A stretch of 64,000 nt of DNA from Roseiarcus sp963767245 (GCA_963767245.1 CAVYDG010000014.1:1-64000); one strand, 5' to 3'; shown: positions 28,841 through 37,803, counted from the stretch's first letter. The notes: a model not told the origin generated them from the letters alone. A program made the numbers and translations.

Positions 28841-29512
28841 ATGAATCCAATCAACGCGACGCAAGCCTATGGGGGGCATACGGCGGAAGCCGCCTATAGC
28901 CGCTGGGCGCCGGTCTATGACCTGATCTTCGATCTGCCGTTCCATCCGGGACGAGCGGCGGCGGCCCGCGCGGCGGCCGAGGCCGCTGGTCCCGGCGGCG
29001 AGATTCTGGTCGTCGGCGTCGGCACCGGGCTCGAATTGCCGCTCCTCCCGGGCAACGTGCTGGTCACCGGCATCGACATCTCGGCGCCGATGCTGCGCGC
29101 GGCGCGCGCCCGCGTCGAGCGCTTGGGCCTGGCGCAGGTCAAGGGCCTGCAGGTGATGGACGCCGCTGCGCTCGAATTTTCCGACGCTGCGTTCGACGTC
29201 GTGCTTGCGCCCTATGTGATCAGCGTCGTGCCCCATCCCGAGCTGGCGCTCGACGAAGCCTGGCGGGTGTTGCGGCCGGGCGGCGCCCTCATCGTGATGA
29301 ACCACTTCGCCGCGCCCGGAGGACTTCGCGCGGGCGTCGAGCGCCGGATGGAAACGGCCGCCGCCTGGCTTGGCTGGCATCCGAACTTCCCCTATTCGGC
29401 GGTCGGAGACTGGATCGGCGCGCGCCCCGACGCGCGGATCGTCGAGCGGAGCGAGCTTGCGCCGATGAAGCTGTTCACGCTGCTCAGGATCGAAAAGACC
29501 TGCCCAGGGTGA
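28841..29512 (+). CDS. SAM-dependent methyltransferase, PmtA-like (phospholipid N-methyltransferase)
   Basis: 223 residues from ATG 28841, preceded by GAGGGAGGG. Class I Rossmann methyltransferase: YSRWAPVYDLIFDLPFHPGR, motif I ILVVGVGTGLELPLLPG, acidic SAM-ribose residue in VTGIDISAPML, motif II FDVVLAPYVISVVPHPE and LRPGGALIVMNHF. This arrangement matches rhizobial phosphatidylethanolamine N-methyltransferase PmtA, which makes phosphatidylcholine at the inner membrane. The exact substrate is inferred from similarity. It overlaps the next start by 4 bases, so the two are translationally coupled. Confidence 0.78.
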   Translation: MNPINATQAYGGHTAEAAYSRWAPVYDLIFDLPFHPGRAAAARAAAEAAGPGGEILVVGVGTGLELPLLPGNVLVTGIDISAPMLRAARARVERLGLAQVKGLQVMDAAALEFSDAAFDVVLAPYVISVVPHPELALDEAWRVLRPGGALIVMNHFAAPGGLRAGVERRMETAAAWLGWHPNFPYSAVGDWIGARPDARIVERSELAPMKLFTLLRIEKTCPG

Positions 29513-30030
29513 AAAAGCCGTCAGTCAGCATCGAGCCGATGAAGCTCGAGCACGTCGAAGGCTATCGTCGGGCGCTCGACATTGTCGCGCGCGAGCGCAG
29601 GTATCTCGTGTTGCTGGAGGCGCTGCCGCAGGCGGACACCCTTCTTTTCGTCGAGAATAACCTCGACAAGGGGAATCCTATGATGGTCGCCGTCGCGAGC
29701 GGCAAGGTGATCGGATGGTGCGACGTCCGGCGCGACCATTTTCCTTCGCGGGCGCATCGCGGAACGCTCGGAATGGGCGTGCTGCCGGAATGGCGTGGTC
29801 AAAGCGTTGGCGGGCGTCTACTCGAAGCGACGCTGGCTGAGGCGCGGCGAGCCGATTTCGAGCGCATCGAGCTCGATGTTTACGCCGACAACGCTCGCGC
29901 AATCGCGCTCTACGAGCGGGTAGGTTTTGTCCGCGAGGGCGTTCAGCGCGACGCAAGTCTGATCGACGGCGTCTATCGCGACGCGATTATGATGGCGATC
30001 GTCGAACGTCGAACCGGCGCGGCCAGCTAA
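29509..30030 (+). CDS. GNAT family N-acetyltransferase
   Basis: 173 residues from GTG 29509. The acetyl-CoA binding motif A is GMGVLPEWRGQSVGGRLLEA; IELDVYADNARAIALYERVG is the conserved C-terminal block of the RimI-like/aminoglycoside-like branch. The substrate is unknown. The stop codon is formed by the junction with the IS630-type element at 30028-30030: the pre-insertion stop would have been TAG and is now TAA, so the protein is unchanged. Confidence 0.87.
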   Translation: MKKPSVSIEPMKLEHVEGYRRALDIVARERRYLVLLEALPQADTLLFVENNLDKGNPMMVAVASGKVIGWCDVRRDHFPSRAHRGTLGMGVLPEWRGQSVGGRLLEATLAEARRADFERIELDVYADNARAIALYERVGFVREGVQRDASLIDGVYRDAIMMAIVERRTGAAS

Positions 30031-31084
30031 GCAGAGATTTTTTGAATGACCAACGGATTGACAGTTCGCTCCCGGTTCAGGGCAGCCACGGCTGCGTGGA
30101 TTGCGCGGTCGAGGACGTCGGCATCAGCGAAGGTCTGATGGGCCAGATGGCGCGCCTTGAGATCGTGCCAGACAACCTCGATGTCGTTGAGTTCGGGTGC
30201 GTATTTTGGCAGCCACTCGACGGTGAGCCAGTGTTTGCGCGCCTCGATGGCTTTAAGAGTGAGCTTGCTGACATGGATCGGCCCGTTGTCCTCGACCAGT
30301 ACGACCGGTTTTATTGCCCGTCCTGGTTGAGGACCGAACAGGTGGTCGAGTTGCTCGAGGTGAGCGATGAAGTCGCGGCTGCGCTTGGTCTGGCTCGTAT
30401 GCACAATCAACTGGCGCGTGACATGATCGAGTGAGCCGATTATCGCCACTTTCTTGGCCTGACCCGGCGCCGGCGCCCGCAGGTCCGCACCGCGCAAGGC
30501 CCACGCCCGCGCCAGATAAGGGTGCGTCAGGGCCTCGCTCTCGTCGCCGTAGAGGAGGATGATGTCGCCGGCTTCGGCCTGAGCCTTGCGCAGTTGAAGG
30601 CGCAGTCCCACGCGTTCGATCTCGGCGGCAATCTGGCGGCCTTTCAGCGTGTGCCGGGGCCGCCGCCAACGGAAGTTTTTTTTCGCAACGCCTTGGACAA
30701 CTGCGACTTGCCGATCTTGACGCCCTCGCGCGCCTCGATCTCGGCCATGAGGCGCGGGATCGTCCAGTTGGGCCGGTCGGCGACGGGAGCTTCGAGCAGA
30801 GGCGCGACGACACGCAGCGCGGCTTCGGTCTTTACCGGTGGCGGGCCGAGCGCCACGGTCGCCTTCAACGCCTCGACACCGCCGCGCGCGAACTCGCTGC
30901 GCCAAAGACGCACCGTGTCTTCGCGCACGCTGAAGGCTTCCGCAATGCGCGGGCTGGTCCATCCCGACAACGTCAGCAATATCGCCCGCGCCCGATCAGC
31001 CTCGCCCCGATCGCGTGAATGGGCTAACGTCAGCAGTGCGTTGCGCTGTTGGTCACCCGCCGTCACCCGAGATTTGCCCGCCAC
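30027..31084 (-). CDS. IS630-family transposase, made by -1 frameshift at an A8 run
   Basis: Frame one (31084 down to 30644) carries the helix-turn-helix half: GWTSPRIAEAFSVREDTVRL and RPNWTIPRLMAEIEAREGVK. At 30676-30683 the minus strand has CGAAAAAAAAC; slipping back one base on the A run joins to the second frame (KKNFRWRRPRHTLKGRQIAA). That frame holds the DDE residues: Asp in LLYGDESEALTHPYL, Asp in VVLVEDNGPIHVSK and Glu in LPKYAPELNDIEVVWHDLK. Such A-run slippage is known in this family, so I treat it as a functional programmed shift rather than damage. The full product would be about 350 residues. Confidence 0.85.
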
Positions 31085-31160
31085 GCCCCGCCTCCGCGAA
31101 TCAACGCGAAGATCGAATCACACCTGCGATTCGTTGGTCAAGCTGAGGGAGTTCTGCTTA
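30028..31160. mobile_element. IS630-family insertion sequence with TA target duplication
   Basis: The element proper spans 30030-31158 (1129 bp) between TA dinucleotides at 30028-30029 and 31159-31160. The ends read AGCAGAG inward from the left and AGCAGAAC inward from the right, with a further shared inner block GACCAACG in both inverted repeats. Sequence left of it (GGCCAGCTA) is the end of the GNAT gene. Tc1/mariner-like IS630 elements insert at TA and duplicate it, in agreement. Confidence 0.85.
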
Positions 31161-31212
31161 GCGGCCAGCTGGTCTCGCGAATCCATGTCTGCGACGGCCC
31201 CATCGGGGAAGG

Positions 31213-33609
31213 ATGGCTTGTTTCCTTAGGCAGTCGAACTTAACTTCACGCTGGGGCGCTTCCGCCGCCCTTGAGAAGTGGAAGCCTTTGCAGAATCAAA
31301 AAATCCGTCGGCGCGCGCCGAAGGCCGACCGCAGCGCGGCTGAACCGCGAGCCGCCGTGCTTCCTTCGCGCGAGGAGGTGATGGCCTTCATCGGCGGAGC
31401 ATCCGCGCCCAACGGCGAGCGGGCGCCCGCGCGGGTCACCAAGCGCGAAATTGCCCGCGCCTTCGGCGTGAAGGGCGAAGCCAAGGCGGAATTGAAGCTC
31501 ATCCTCAAGGATTTGCAGGCCGAAGGCGCAGTCGCGCGCGGCCGCAAGGCGCTCACCGTCCAGGGCCGCCTGCCCTCGCTCGTCGTCGCCGACATCGCTG
31601 AACGCGACCGCGACGGCGAATTGATCGCAAGGCCTGCCGAATGGAGCGGCCAAAGGCCCGCGCCGCGCATTGTGGTCCATCGCCCCCGAGCCAAGCGCGA
31701 GCGCGCGCCGGCGCCGGGCCTCGGCGCGCGCGTGCTGATGCGGGTCGAGTTCGACGCTGCGGCCGGCGAGAGTGCGCCCGCCTATTCCGGCCGGGTGATC
31801 AAGATCCTCGACAAGCTCAAGGCGCGCGCCTTCGCCGTCTATCGCGCCGCGACCGACGGCTCGGGCCGGGCGCTCCCGGTCGAGAAGCGCGGCGCCGCGC
31901 GCGAATATTTCGTGCCGGCGGCGATGGCCGGCGAGGCGCGGGACGGCGATCTGGTCGCCATCGAACCGTTGCGCGAGGGACGCATCGGGCCGCCGCACGC
32001 GCGGGTCGTCGAAACCATCGGCTCGGTCAAGTCCGAACGCGCAGTGAGCCTGATCGCGCTGGCGATGCATCACATCCCGCATGTCTTTTCGCCCGCGGCG
32101 CTGGAAGAGGCCGAAGCGGCGCGGCCTGTCCGCCTCAGTCCCCCACGCGAGGACTGGCGCGCACTGCCGCTCATCACCATCGATCCGCCCGACGCCAAGG
32201 ACCACGACGACGCGGTCCATGCGGCGCCCGACGCCGAGCCCGGCAATTCCGGCGGGTTCGTCGTCACCGTGGCCATCGCCGATGTCGCGGCTTACGTCCG
32301 TCCCGGCGCCCTGGATCGCGAGGCGATCGAGCGCGGCAATTCGGTCTATTTCCCCGACCGGGTGGTGCCGATGCTGCCGGAGCGGATCTCGAACGACCTC
32401 TGCTCGCTGCGCCCGCTCGAGGACCGCCCCGCGCTCGCGGTCCGCATGGTCATTGGCGCGGACGGGCGCAAGCGCTCGCACAAATTCCACCGGATCATGA
32501 TGCGCTCCGCCGCCAAGCTCTCTTACGAGCAGGCGCAAGCCGCGATCGACGGCCGCCCGGACGAGACCACGGCGCCGCTGCTCGAGAGCGTGCTGGAGCC
32601 GCTTTACGCCGCCCATTCGGCGATCAAGATCGAACGCGAACGGCGCGACCCGCTCGATCTCGATCTGCCCGAGCGCAAGCTCGTTCTCGACCGCGAGGGG
32701 CGGCTCAAGGGCGTGCGCTGGCCCGAGCGGCTGGATGCGCATCGGCTGATCGAAGAATTCATGATCCTCGCCAATGTCGCCGCCGCCGAGACGCTCGAAG
32801 CCGCGCATTCGCCGCTCATCTATCGCGCCCATGACGCGCCGAGCGTCGAGAAGCTCAACGACCTGATCGAGTTCCTGCGCACCCTCGGGGTCAAATTGGC
32901 CAAGGGCGAGCGCGTTCGCCCGTCGCATTTCAACGGCGTTCTCGATCGCGTGCGCGGACAGGCGGTCGAGGCTTTGGTCAACGAGGTGGTGCTGCGCGCC
33001 CAGGCGCAGGCCGAATACAGCCACGAGAACTATGGCCATTTTGGCCTCAACCTGCGCCGCTACGCCCATTTCACCTCGCCCATTCGGCGCTACGCCGATC
33101 TCGTCGTCCATCGGGCGCTGATCCGCGCCCTCAACCTCGGCGAGGGCGGCCTCAACGACATGCGCGCCGGCGAGCTGGCGCAGATCGCCGAGCATATCTC
33201 CGCCGCCGAACGGCGGGCGATGGCGGCGGAACGCGAGACCGTCGATCGCGTCATAGCGGCGCATCTGGCCGATGAGGTCGGCGCCGAGTTCGAGGGCCGC
33301 ATCGCCGGCGTGACCCGCGCCGGCCTGTTCGTGAAACTTAGCGAGACCGGCGCCGACGGCTTTGTGCCCGCCGTGACGCTCGGCGACGACTATTACCGCT
33401 TCGAGGAGGCGACCCGGGCGCTCATCGGAACGCGGACCAAGGAAGCGTTCCGCCTCGGCGGGCCGGTCAGGGTGCGCCTGGTCGAGGCGGCGCCGTTCGC
33501 GGGCGCGCTCAGGTTCGAGATCATGCGCGCCGGCGCCGAGCCGCGCGGCGGGCGTAAATCCATTGGTCCGAAGCCGTTCAGAGCGATCCGCAGGGACAAG
33601 CGGCGATGA
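31213..33609 (+). CDS. rnr: Ribonuclease R
   Basis: Up to 798 residues. The start is uncertain: ATG 31213 lies only 52 bases from the IS630 end; TTG 31288 (QNQKIRRRAPKADRSAAEP) is an alternative closer to family starts. The catalytic RNB domain has the acidic block ITIDPPDAKDHDDAVHAAPD, then GNSVYFPDRVVPMLPERISN and the end motif YAHFTSPIRRYADLVVHRAL. An S1 domain follows (FEGRIAGVTRAGLFVKLSET). It degrades structured RNA 3' to 5' in the cytoplasm. It heads a coupled trio with the DUF983 and Nudix genes (4-base overlaps). Confidence 0.95.
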   Translation: MACFLRQSNLTSRWGASAALEKWKPLQNQKIRRRAPKADRSAAEPRAAVLPSREEVMAFIGGASAPNGERAPARVTKREIARAFGVKGEAKAELKLILKDLQAEGAVARGRKALTVQGRLPSLVVADIAERDRDGELIARPAEWSGQRPAPRIVVHRPRAKRERAPAPGLGARVLMRVEFDAAAGESAPAYSGRVIKILDKLKARAFAVYRAATDGSGRALPVEKRGAAREYFVPAAMAGEARDGDLVAIEPLREGRIGPPHARVVETIGSVKSERAVSLIALAMHHIPHVFSPAALEEAEAARPVRLSPPREDWRALPLITIDPPDAKDHDDAVHAAPDAEPGNSGGFVVTVAIADVAAYVRPGALDREAIERGNSVYFPDRVVPMLPERISNDLCSLRPLEDRPALAVRMVIGADGRKRSHKFHRIMMRSAAKLSYEQAQAAIDGRPDETTAPLLESVLEPLYAAHSAIKIERERRDPLDLDLPERKLVLDREGRLKGVRWPERLDAHRLIEEFMILANVAAAETLEAAHSPLIYRAHDAPSVEKLNDLIEFLRTLGVKLAKGERVRPSHFNGVLDRVRGQAVEALVNEVVLRAQAQAEYSHENYGHFGLNLRRYAHFTSPIRRYADLVVHRALIRALNLGEGGLNDMRAGELAQIAEHISAAERRAMAAERETVDRVIAAHLADEVGAEFEGRIAGVTRAGLFVKLSETGADGFVPAVTLGDDYYRFEEATRALIGTRTKEAFRLGGPVRVRLVEAAPFAGALRFEIMRAGAEPRGGRKSIGPKPFRAIRRDKRR

Positions 33610-34025
33610 ACGACATGACACGCTTCTGGCGCATTCCCCAGCCGCGGCCGGAGCGCCCGCTGCGCACGGCGATCACCCGCGGCTTCTTCGGGCGGTGCCC
33701 GGCCTGTGGCCGAGGGCAGCTGTTCCGCTCCTATCTCAAGGTCGTCAACACCTGCAAGATCTGCGGGGAGGACTTGAGCCATCAGCGCGCCGACGACGCC
33801 CCGGCCTATCTCACGCTCCTGATCGTCGCCCACGGCGTCGGCGCCGGCATCCTGCTCTCCGACGAGCTGTGGCCGCATGCGTCTGCGCTCTGGGTGATCG
33901 CGTTCTGGCTGATCGTGACTGTGGTTGCGAGCACCCTGATCCTGCCTCGCGCCAAGGGCGCCGTCATCGGTCAGCAATGGGCCATGGGCATGCACGGCTT
34001 CGGCGCCGAGGGCGATCGGACGTGA
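33606..34025 (+). CDS. DUF983 zinc-ribbon membrane protein
   Basis: 139 residues. An N-terminal four-Cys ribbon (RCPACGRGQLF and TCKICGEDL) is followed by two membrane helices (about residues 65-85, LTLLIVAHGVGAGILL; and 95-115, LWVIAFWLIVTVVASTLIL). This is the standard DUF983 layout, conserved next to rnr or topA in alphaproteobacteria. The function is not established. It overlaps rnr and the Nudix gene by 4 bases each. Confidence 0.92.
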   Translation: MNDMTRFWRIPQPRPERPLRTAITRGFFGRCPACGRGQLFRSYLKVVNTCKICGEDLSHQRADDAPAYLTLLIVAHGVGAGILLSDELWPHASALWVIAFWLIVTVVASTLILPRAKGAVIGQQWAMGMHGFGAEGDRT

Positions 34026-34735
34026 CCGAGGCCGCCAGGCCGGCTCGCGCGTCGCGCCCGCGCGACGCGGCGACGCTCATTCTGGTCGAACGATCGGAGG
34101 GCGGCGGCGCGGCCCGCGTGTTGATGGGCAAGCGGCACGCCGGACATCGCTTCATGCCGGGCAAGTACGTCTTTCCCGGCGGCCGGGTCGAGCCGGAGGA
34201 CCGGCGCATGGCCGCCGCCGGCGCGCTCGATGCCGATGTCGAGGCGAAGCTCAACGCCCGGGTGCGCCGACCGTCGGCGCATTTCGCCCGCGCGCTGGCG
34301 TTGGCCGCGATCCGCGAGACATTCGAGGAAACCGGCCTCGCGATTGGCGTACCCGACTATGGCGCGCCCGAAAATCCCCCGCCCGGCGCCTGGACACGGT
34401 TCGCCGCGACCGGCGTCTATCCGGCGCTCGACGCCATCGACTTTCTCGCCCGCGCAATCACCCCGCCGGGGCGCCCGCGACGCTTCGACGCCCGCTTCCT
34501 CATCGCCGACGCGACCTGTGTGGCGAGGCGCGTCGAGGGCGCGGTTCACCCCGAGGCCGAACTGGTCGAACTCGTCTGGACCCCGCTCGATCAGGCGCTG
34601 AACCTCGATTTACCCGACATCACCCGCGCCGCCCTCGCCGATCTGGCGCATGCTCTCGACGGCGGCCTCGACAAACGCCGCCCGCGGCCGTTTTACCGGG
34701 AGCTGCGAGGCAAGCGGCTGAGGGAGCAGCTATAA
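34022..34735 (+). CDS. NUDIX hydrolase
   Basis: 237 residues from GTG 34022, overlapping the DUF983 stop. The substrate strand RFMPGKYVFPGGRVEPED is followed, after a longer-than-usual loop, by the catalytic helix LAAIRETFEETGLAIG (REx2EExGL part of the Nudix box). The loop between GGRVEPED and RETFEETG is longer than in MutT, as in the RNR-adjacent CoA-pyrophosphatase-like group. The nucleotide substrate is unknown. Confidence 0.9.
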   Translation: MTEAARPARASRPRDAATLILVERSEGGGAARVLMGKRHAGHRFMPGKYVFPGGRVEPEDRRMAAAGALDADVEAKLNARVRRPSAHFARALALAAIRETFEETGLAIGVPDYGAPENPPPGAWTRFAATGVYPALDAIDFLARAITPPGRPRRFDARFLIADATCVARRVEGAVHPEAELVELVWTPLDQALNLDLPDITRAALADLAHALDGGLDKRRPRPFYRELRGKRLREQL

Positions 34736-34752
34736 GGATCGAAACGGGATCA

Positions 34753-34786
34753 GGAACGGCCGCCCTCGACCCTTCGCTGCCGTTCC
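34753..34786 (+). terminator. Possible stem-loop after the rnr operon
   Basis: GGAACGGC at 34753-34760 pairs with GCCGTTCC at 34779-34786 across an 18-base loop. There is no T run, so this is a weak candidate for transcription termination or 3'-end protection. Confidence 0.25.
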
Positions 34787-34958
34787 CATCAGCTGCGCAA
34801 GAGCGGAGAACGCCGGCACACTATGCCAGCAACGGTCATTTCGCGGCGATGGGTGCACACGGAAAATCGGCTGGCGTAGACTCTGGCAGTCAACCTCTGG
34901 CGCCTGAGGTGATGTCGCGGCTTGAATATGCTAGTATTGCGGGCCGGAGGCCTGCGCG

Positions 34959-36179
34959 ATGAGCGAGATCCGCAAACTCGCCGCGATCCTAGTCGCCGAT
35001 ATCGTCGGATATAGCCGGCTCGCCGGCGTCGACGAGGGACGGACGCTTGCGCGCTTGCGCGCGCTGCGGGGCGATCTCGTCGACCCCGCCGTCGCCGCCC
35101 ATTTCGGCCGCGTCGTCAAGGGAACGGGCGACGGCTCGATCATCGAATTCCGCAGCGTGGTCGACGCGGCGCGCTGCGCCATCGAAATGCAGACCGGCCT
35201 CGTCGAGCGAAACGCGGGGGTGTCTCCGGAAAGGCGGATCGAGTTTCGCGTGGGCATTCATGTTGGCGAGGTCGTCGAGGAGAGCGACGGCGATCTCATG
35301 GGCGATGCAGTCAATATCGCGGCGCGGCTGGAAGGGATCGCGAAGCCGGGGGCCATCTGTCTCTCAGAGGACGCCTATCGACAGGTCAAGGGGCGGCTTG
35401 AGATGAAGGTCAGCGATCTCGGCGCCGTCCAGCTCAAGAACATCGCGGAGCCCGTGCGCGCCTATTTGGTCGAGGTCTACAGGCCCGACGAGATCCTGAA
35501 CCAGCGGTTGGCCCCCCGCCATAGGCTCGTCGCGGCTCTCGCCACGCTCGCGACCCTGGTCGTCGCTGGCGCCGCGGGTTGGCACTCTATCGCCAGCAAG
35601 CCCTCAACCACCGGCGAATCGTCCACGACGACGATGGCTTCTTCATTCGGACCAATTGTCGCCACCATGCCTGCCACAGGCAACGAGCCGATGGCGCCTT
35701 CCCCTGGCGTCGCGGATTCGGACTCTATCGTCGGCAACCCCTCCACGACCGCGGGATCGTCCACGGCGCCAACAGTGGAGCCGACTGTCGCCGCCATTCC
35801 CGCCGCGGGCAACCAGCTGGCGCCGTTGCATACCGAGATCCGTCGACAGATGAAGCCCGCATTGACCAGCCTGGCCGATACTCAGCCCGCAAGAAAGGGA
35901 ATGCGCGCTTCAGCAAAGGCGCAGCCATCAAGCTCAGAGCCGGCACAACCTCCCTCTACCGAAAGAACTTTGAACTATTCAGAACCGTGTGTCATCTCGG
36001 CGGCGCAGACCAACGGGAACCACGTGTCTTGTGGGTATTTGCGTGGTCAGCCATCAAAGGCGGAGCCGGCACAATCTCCTCCTGTCCAAAGCGCTTCAAA
36101 TTCATCCCAACCGTGCACCATCTCGGCGGCTCAGACCAATGCGAACCACGTGTCTTGTGGGTATTTGCGTGGATATTAA
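34959..36179 (+). CDS. Membrane class III adenylate/guanylate cyclase with a duplicated Cys tail
   Basis: 406 residues. The N-terminal cyclase domain (residues about 5-170) shows LAAILVADIVGYSRL with metal-binding Asp14, VVKGTGDGSIIEF with the second Asp, EFRVGIHVGEV and DAVNIAARLEGIAKPG. A single membrane helix follows (about 189-211, LVAALATLATLVVAGAAGW), so the catalytic part is cytoplasmic and the rest periplasmic. The distal part is Ser/Thr/Pro-rich and contains two copies (about residues 341-363 and 383-405) of a motif made of PC, ISAAQTN and NHVSCGYLRG. These could be disulfide-forming or ligand-sensing modules. The product would be cAMP or cGMP. Confidence 0.85.
   Translation: MSEIRKLAAILVADIVGYSRLAGVDEGRTLARLRALRGDLVDPAVAAHFGRVVKGTGDGSIIEFRSVVDAARCAIEMQTGLVERNAGVSPERRIEFRVGIHVGEVVEESDGDLMGDAVNIAARLEGIAKPGAICLSEDAYRQVKGRLEMKVSDLGAVQLKNIAEPVRAYLVEVYRPDEILNQRLAPRHRLVAALATLATLVVAGAAGWHSIASKPSTTGESSTTTMASSFGPIVATMPATGNEPMAPSPGVADSDSIVGNPSTTAGSSTAPTVEPTVAAIPAAGNQLAPLHTEIRRQMKPALTSLADTQPARKGMRASAKAQPSSSEPAQPPSTERTLNYSEPCVISAAQTNGNHVSCGYLRGQPSKAEPAQSPPVQSASNSSQPCTISAAQTNANHVSCGYLRGY
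35979..36173. repeat. Tandem pair of 69-bp direct repeats in the cyclase gene
   Basis: Copies at 35979-36047 and 36105-36173, differing at few positions, encode the duplicated Cys motif. The identical core CGTGTCTTGTGGGTATTTGC occurs in both. High nucleotide identity points to recent duplication. Confidence 0.75.
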
Positions 36180-36651
36180 ATGCCCACGGCCGTTCTCGGC
36201 CCCAATCGAACGCCACGTGAAAGGTGATTTGGGGTTTCGATTCTACGACCGGCGCAGGCTTCAGGCCGCGAGGGCGCATCGGCTTCAATCGGCCGGCGAG
36301 GTCCATGAGCGCGAGATGGTAGGCCCGCGCCGTGCGATGGGAGCGGTTGTAGCGCGACATCACCACGTCGAGCAGTTCGATCATGATCTCGCCGTCGACC
36401 TCGGCCAGATGGTCGAGGGTGAGAGCGCAGGGATCGAGCGCGCCGACCAGGGTCTCGCGCATGTCCTCGAACTCCGCCATGTCGCCGCGGATGAGCGCGC
36501 GCCAGACGCGGGCGTGGAGGCGGGTCAGATTGCGGGCGAGTTCCTGCTCGCTGATCAGTTTGCGATAGGCGGCGATCAGCCGATCGTAGATGACCGGCTC
36601 CGACCATTGCTTGAGACCGGATAAGCCTTCGGACAGGTCGGCCCACGGCAT
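35992..36651 (-). CDS. Conserved-looking hypothetical protein, antisense tail over the cyclase gene
   Basis: 219 residues from ATG 36651, chosen because AAGGAG lies 8 bases upstream. The first 140 residues are helical with charged faces: PVIYDRLIAAYRKLISEQEL, LTRLHARVWRALIRGDMAEF and DGEIMIELLDVVMSRYNRSH. I do not recognise the family. From about residue 158 the frame runs 188 bases into the 3' end of the convergent cyclase gene, antisense to its repeats, producing two copies of HANTHKTRGS. That tail is probably not original; loss of an earlier stop would explain it. Confidence 0.55.
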   Translation of the reverse strand: MPWADLSEGLSGLKQWSEPVIYDRLIAAYRKLISEQELARNLTRLHARVWRALIRGDMAEFEDMRETLVGALDPCALTLDHLAEVDGEIMIELLDVVMSRYNRSHRTARAYHLALMDLAGRLKPMRPRGLKPAPVVESKPQITFHVAFDWGRERPWAFNIHANTHKTRGSHWSEPPRWCTVGMNLKRFGQEEIVPAPPLMADHANTHKTRGSRWSAPPR

Positions 36652-36853
36652 GGCGGCGACTCCTTGGCGGCTCGTTTCGCGTCGCGAATCAGGAGGTTGG
36701 CCACGCGAAACGACACGCAAACTGATTCATCATTGTTAACATAGTATGAATCCCTCGAAATGGGTTTTCCACAGAAAATACTCTAGGGAAGCACCGATTT
36801 TGCTTGACGTTACGGAAGAGGTGAGTTTTTGCGCCCGTCGAGCCGGCGGTGTG

Positions 36854-37318
36854 TCACCGCCCGGCGGCGAACTCGGCCGGGCGGATCTGGCGGGCGAGCG
36901 CGTCGAGCACGGCGTTGATCATGCCGCTCTCCTCGGGACCGAAGAAGGCGGCGGCGACGTCGACATACTCCGTCACCGCGACCCGCGCCGGCACGTCGGG
37001 ACGGTTGCGCAATTCGTAGAATGCGGCGCGCAGGATGGCGCGCATGAGCGCTTCGACCCGCTTGAGCGGCCAACCCTTCGCCAGCGCGTCGTCAAGGCCA
37101 CGGTCGATCGGCAATTGGTCGCGCAGCACGCCTGAGACCACGTCGCGAAAGAACGCGAGCTCGGCGGGGTTGTACGAATCCCCCTCGATCTCGCGGCCGA
37201 TCCAGTGCGCCTCGAACTCAGCCAGAATGTCGGCGAGGCCCTTGTCGGCGATCTCCATCTGGTAGAGCGCCTGCGAGGCGGCGAGGCGCGCGGCCGAGCG
37301 CCGCTCGGACCTCGTCAT
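36854..37318 (-). CDS. nusB: Transcription antitermination factor NusB
   Basis: 154 residues. Typical NusB helical protein: RRSAARLAASQALYQMEIAD, FFRDVVSGVLRDQLPIDRGL, LKRVEALMRAILRAAFYELR and the end block VAVTEYVDVAAAFFGPEESG. It binds boxA RNA with NusE during rRNA antitermination. Its ATG overlaps the ribH stop by 4 bases; ribH-nusB pairing is standard in alphaproteobacteria. Confidence 0.96.
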   Translation of the reverse strand: MTRSERRSAARLAASQALYQMEIADKGLADILAEFEAHWIGREIEGDSYNPAELAFFRDVVSGVLRDQLPIDRGLDDALAKGWPLKRVEALMRAILRAAFYELRNRPDVPARVAVTEYVDVAAAFFGPEESGMINAVLDALARQIRPAEFAAGR

Positions 37319-37803
37319 CGCCGGGCGAGCGAGCGCTGAAGCGCGGCGAGCCCGATCGCCGCCCGCGCCGCTTCGCCGCCCTTGTCGCCCCGCTCGGGAT
37401 CGGCGCGCTCCTCGGCTTGCTCAATCGTGTTGGTGGTGAGAATGCCGTTGCCGAGCGCGAGGCGGCGCTCGACCGACATATCCATCAGCGCCCGCGCCAA
37501 CTCGCCAGCGACGATCTCGAAATGAAAGGTCTCGCCGCGGACCACGCAGCCGAGCGCGACCGCGCCGTCGTAAGGCCGGCCGGCCGCCTTTGCCGCATCG
37601 AGGGCAATCGCCATGCCGGCGGGAATCTCAAGCGCGCCGGCTACGCTGACCAGATCATGGGTCGCGCCGGCGGCCTCGAACGCGCGGGTCGCGCCGGCGA
37701 GCAGGCCGGCGGCGATCGTGTCGTAATAGCGCGCCTCGACGATAAGGAACCGGCCGCCCTCGATGCGAGGCGCAGATGCGGCGGCCCGGCGCGGCTCGGC
37801 CAT
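37315..37803 (-). CDS. ribH: 6,7-dimethyl-8-ribityllumazine synthase
   Basis: 162 residues. RFLIVEARYYDTIAAGLLAG is the N-terminal strand-helix; VSVAGALEIPAGMAIALDAA carries the substrate loop; GAVALGCVVRGETFHFEIVA contains the catalytic His region; LGNGILTTNTIEQAEERA follows. It makes the riboflavin precursor lumazine and normally assembles in pentamers or 60-mers. An operon with nusB downstream. Confidence 0.96.
   Translation of the reverse strand: MAEPRRAAASAPRIEGGRFLIVEARYYDTIAAGLLAGATRAFEAAGATHDLVSVAGALEIPAGMAIALDAAKAAGRPYDGAVALGCVVRGETFHFEIVAGELARALMDMSVERRLALGNGILTTNTIEQAEERADPERGDKGGEAARAAIGLAALQRSLARR

Noticed and set aside
31246..33621. A 791-residue open frame antisense to rnr
   Set aside because: Shadow frame of high-GC coding DNA; the plus strand has all RNB and S1 motifs.
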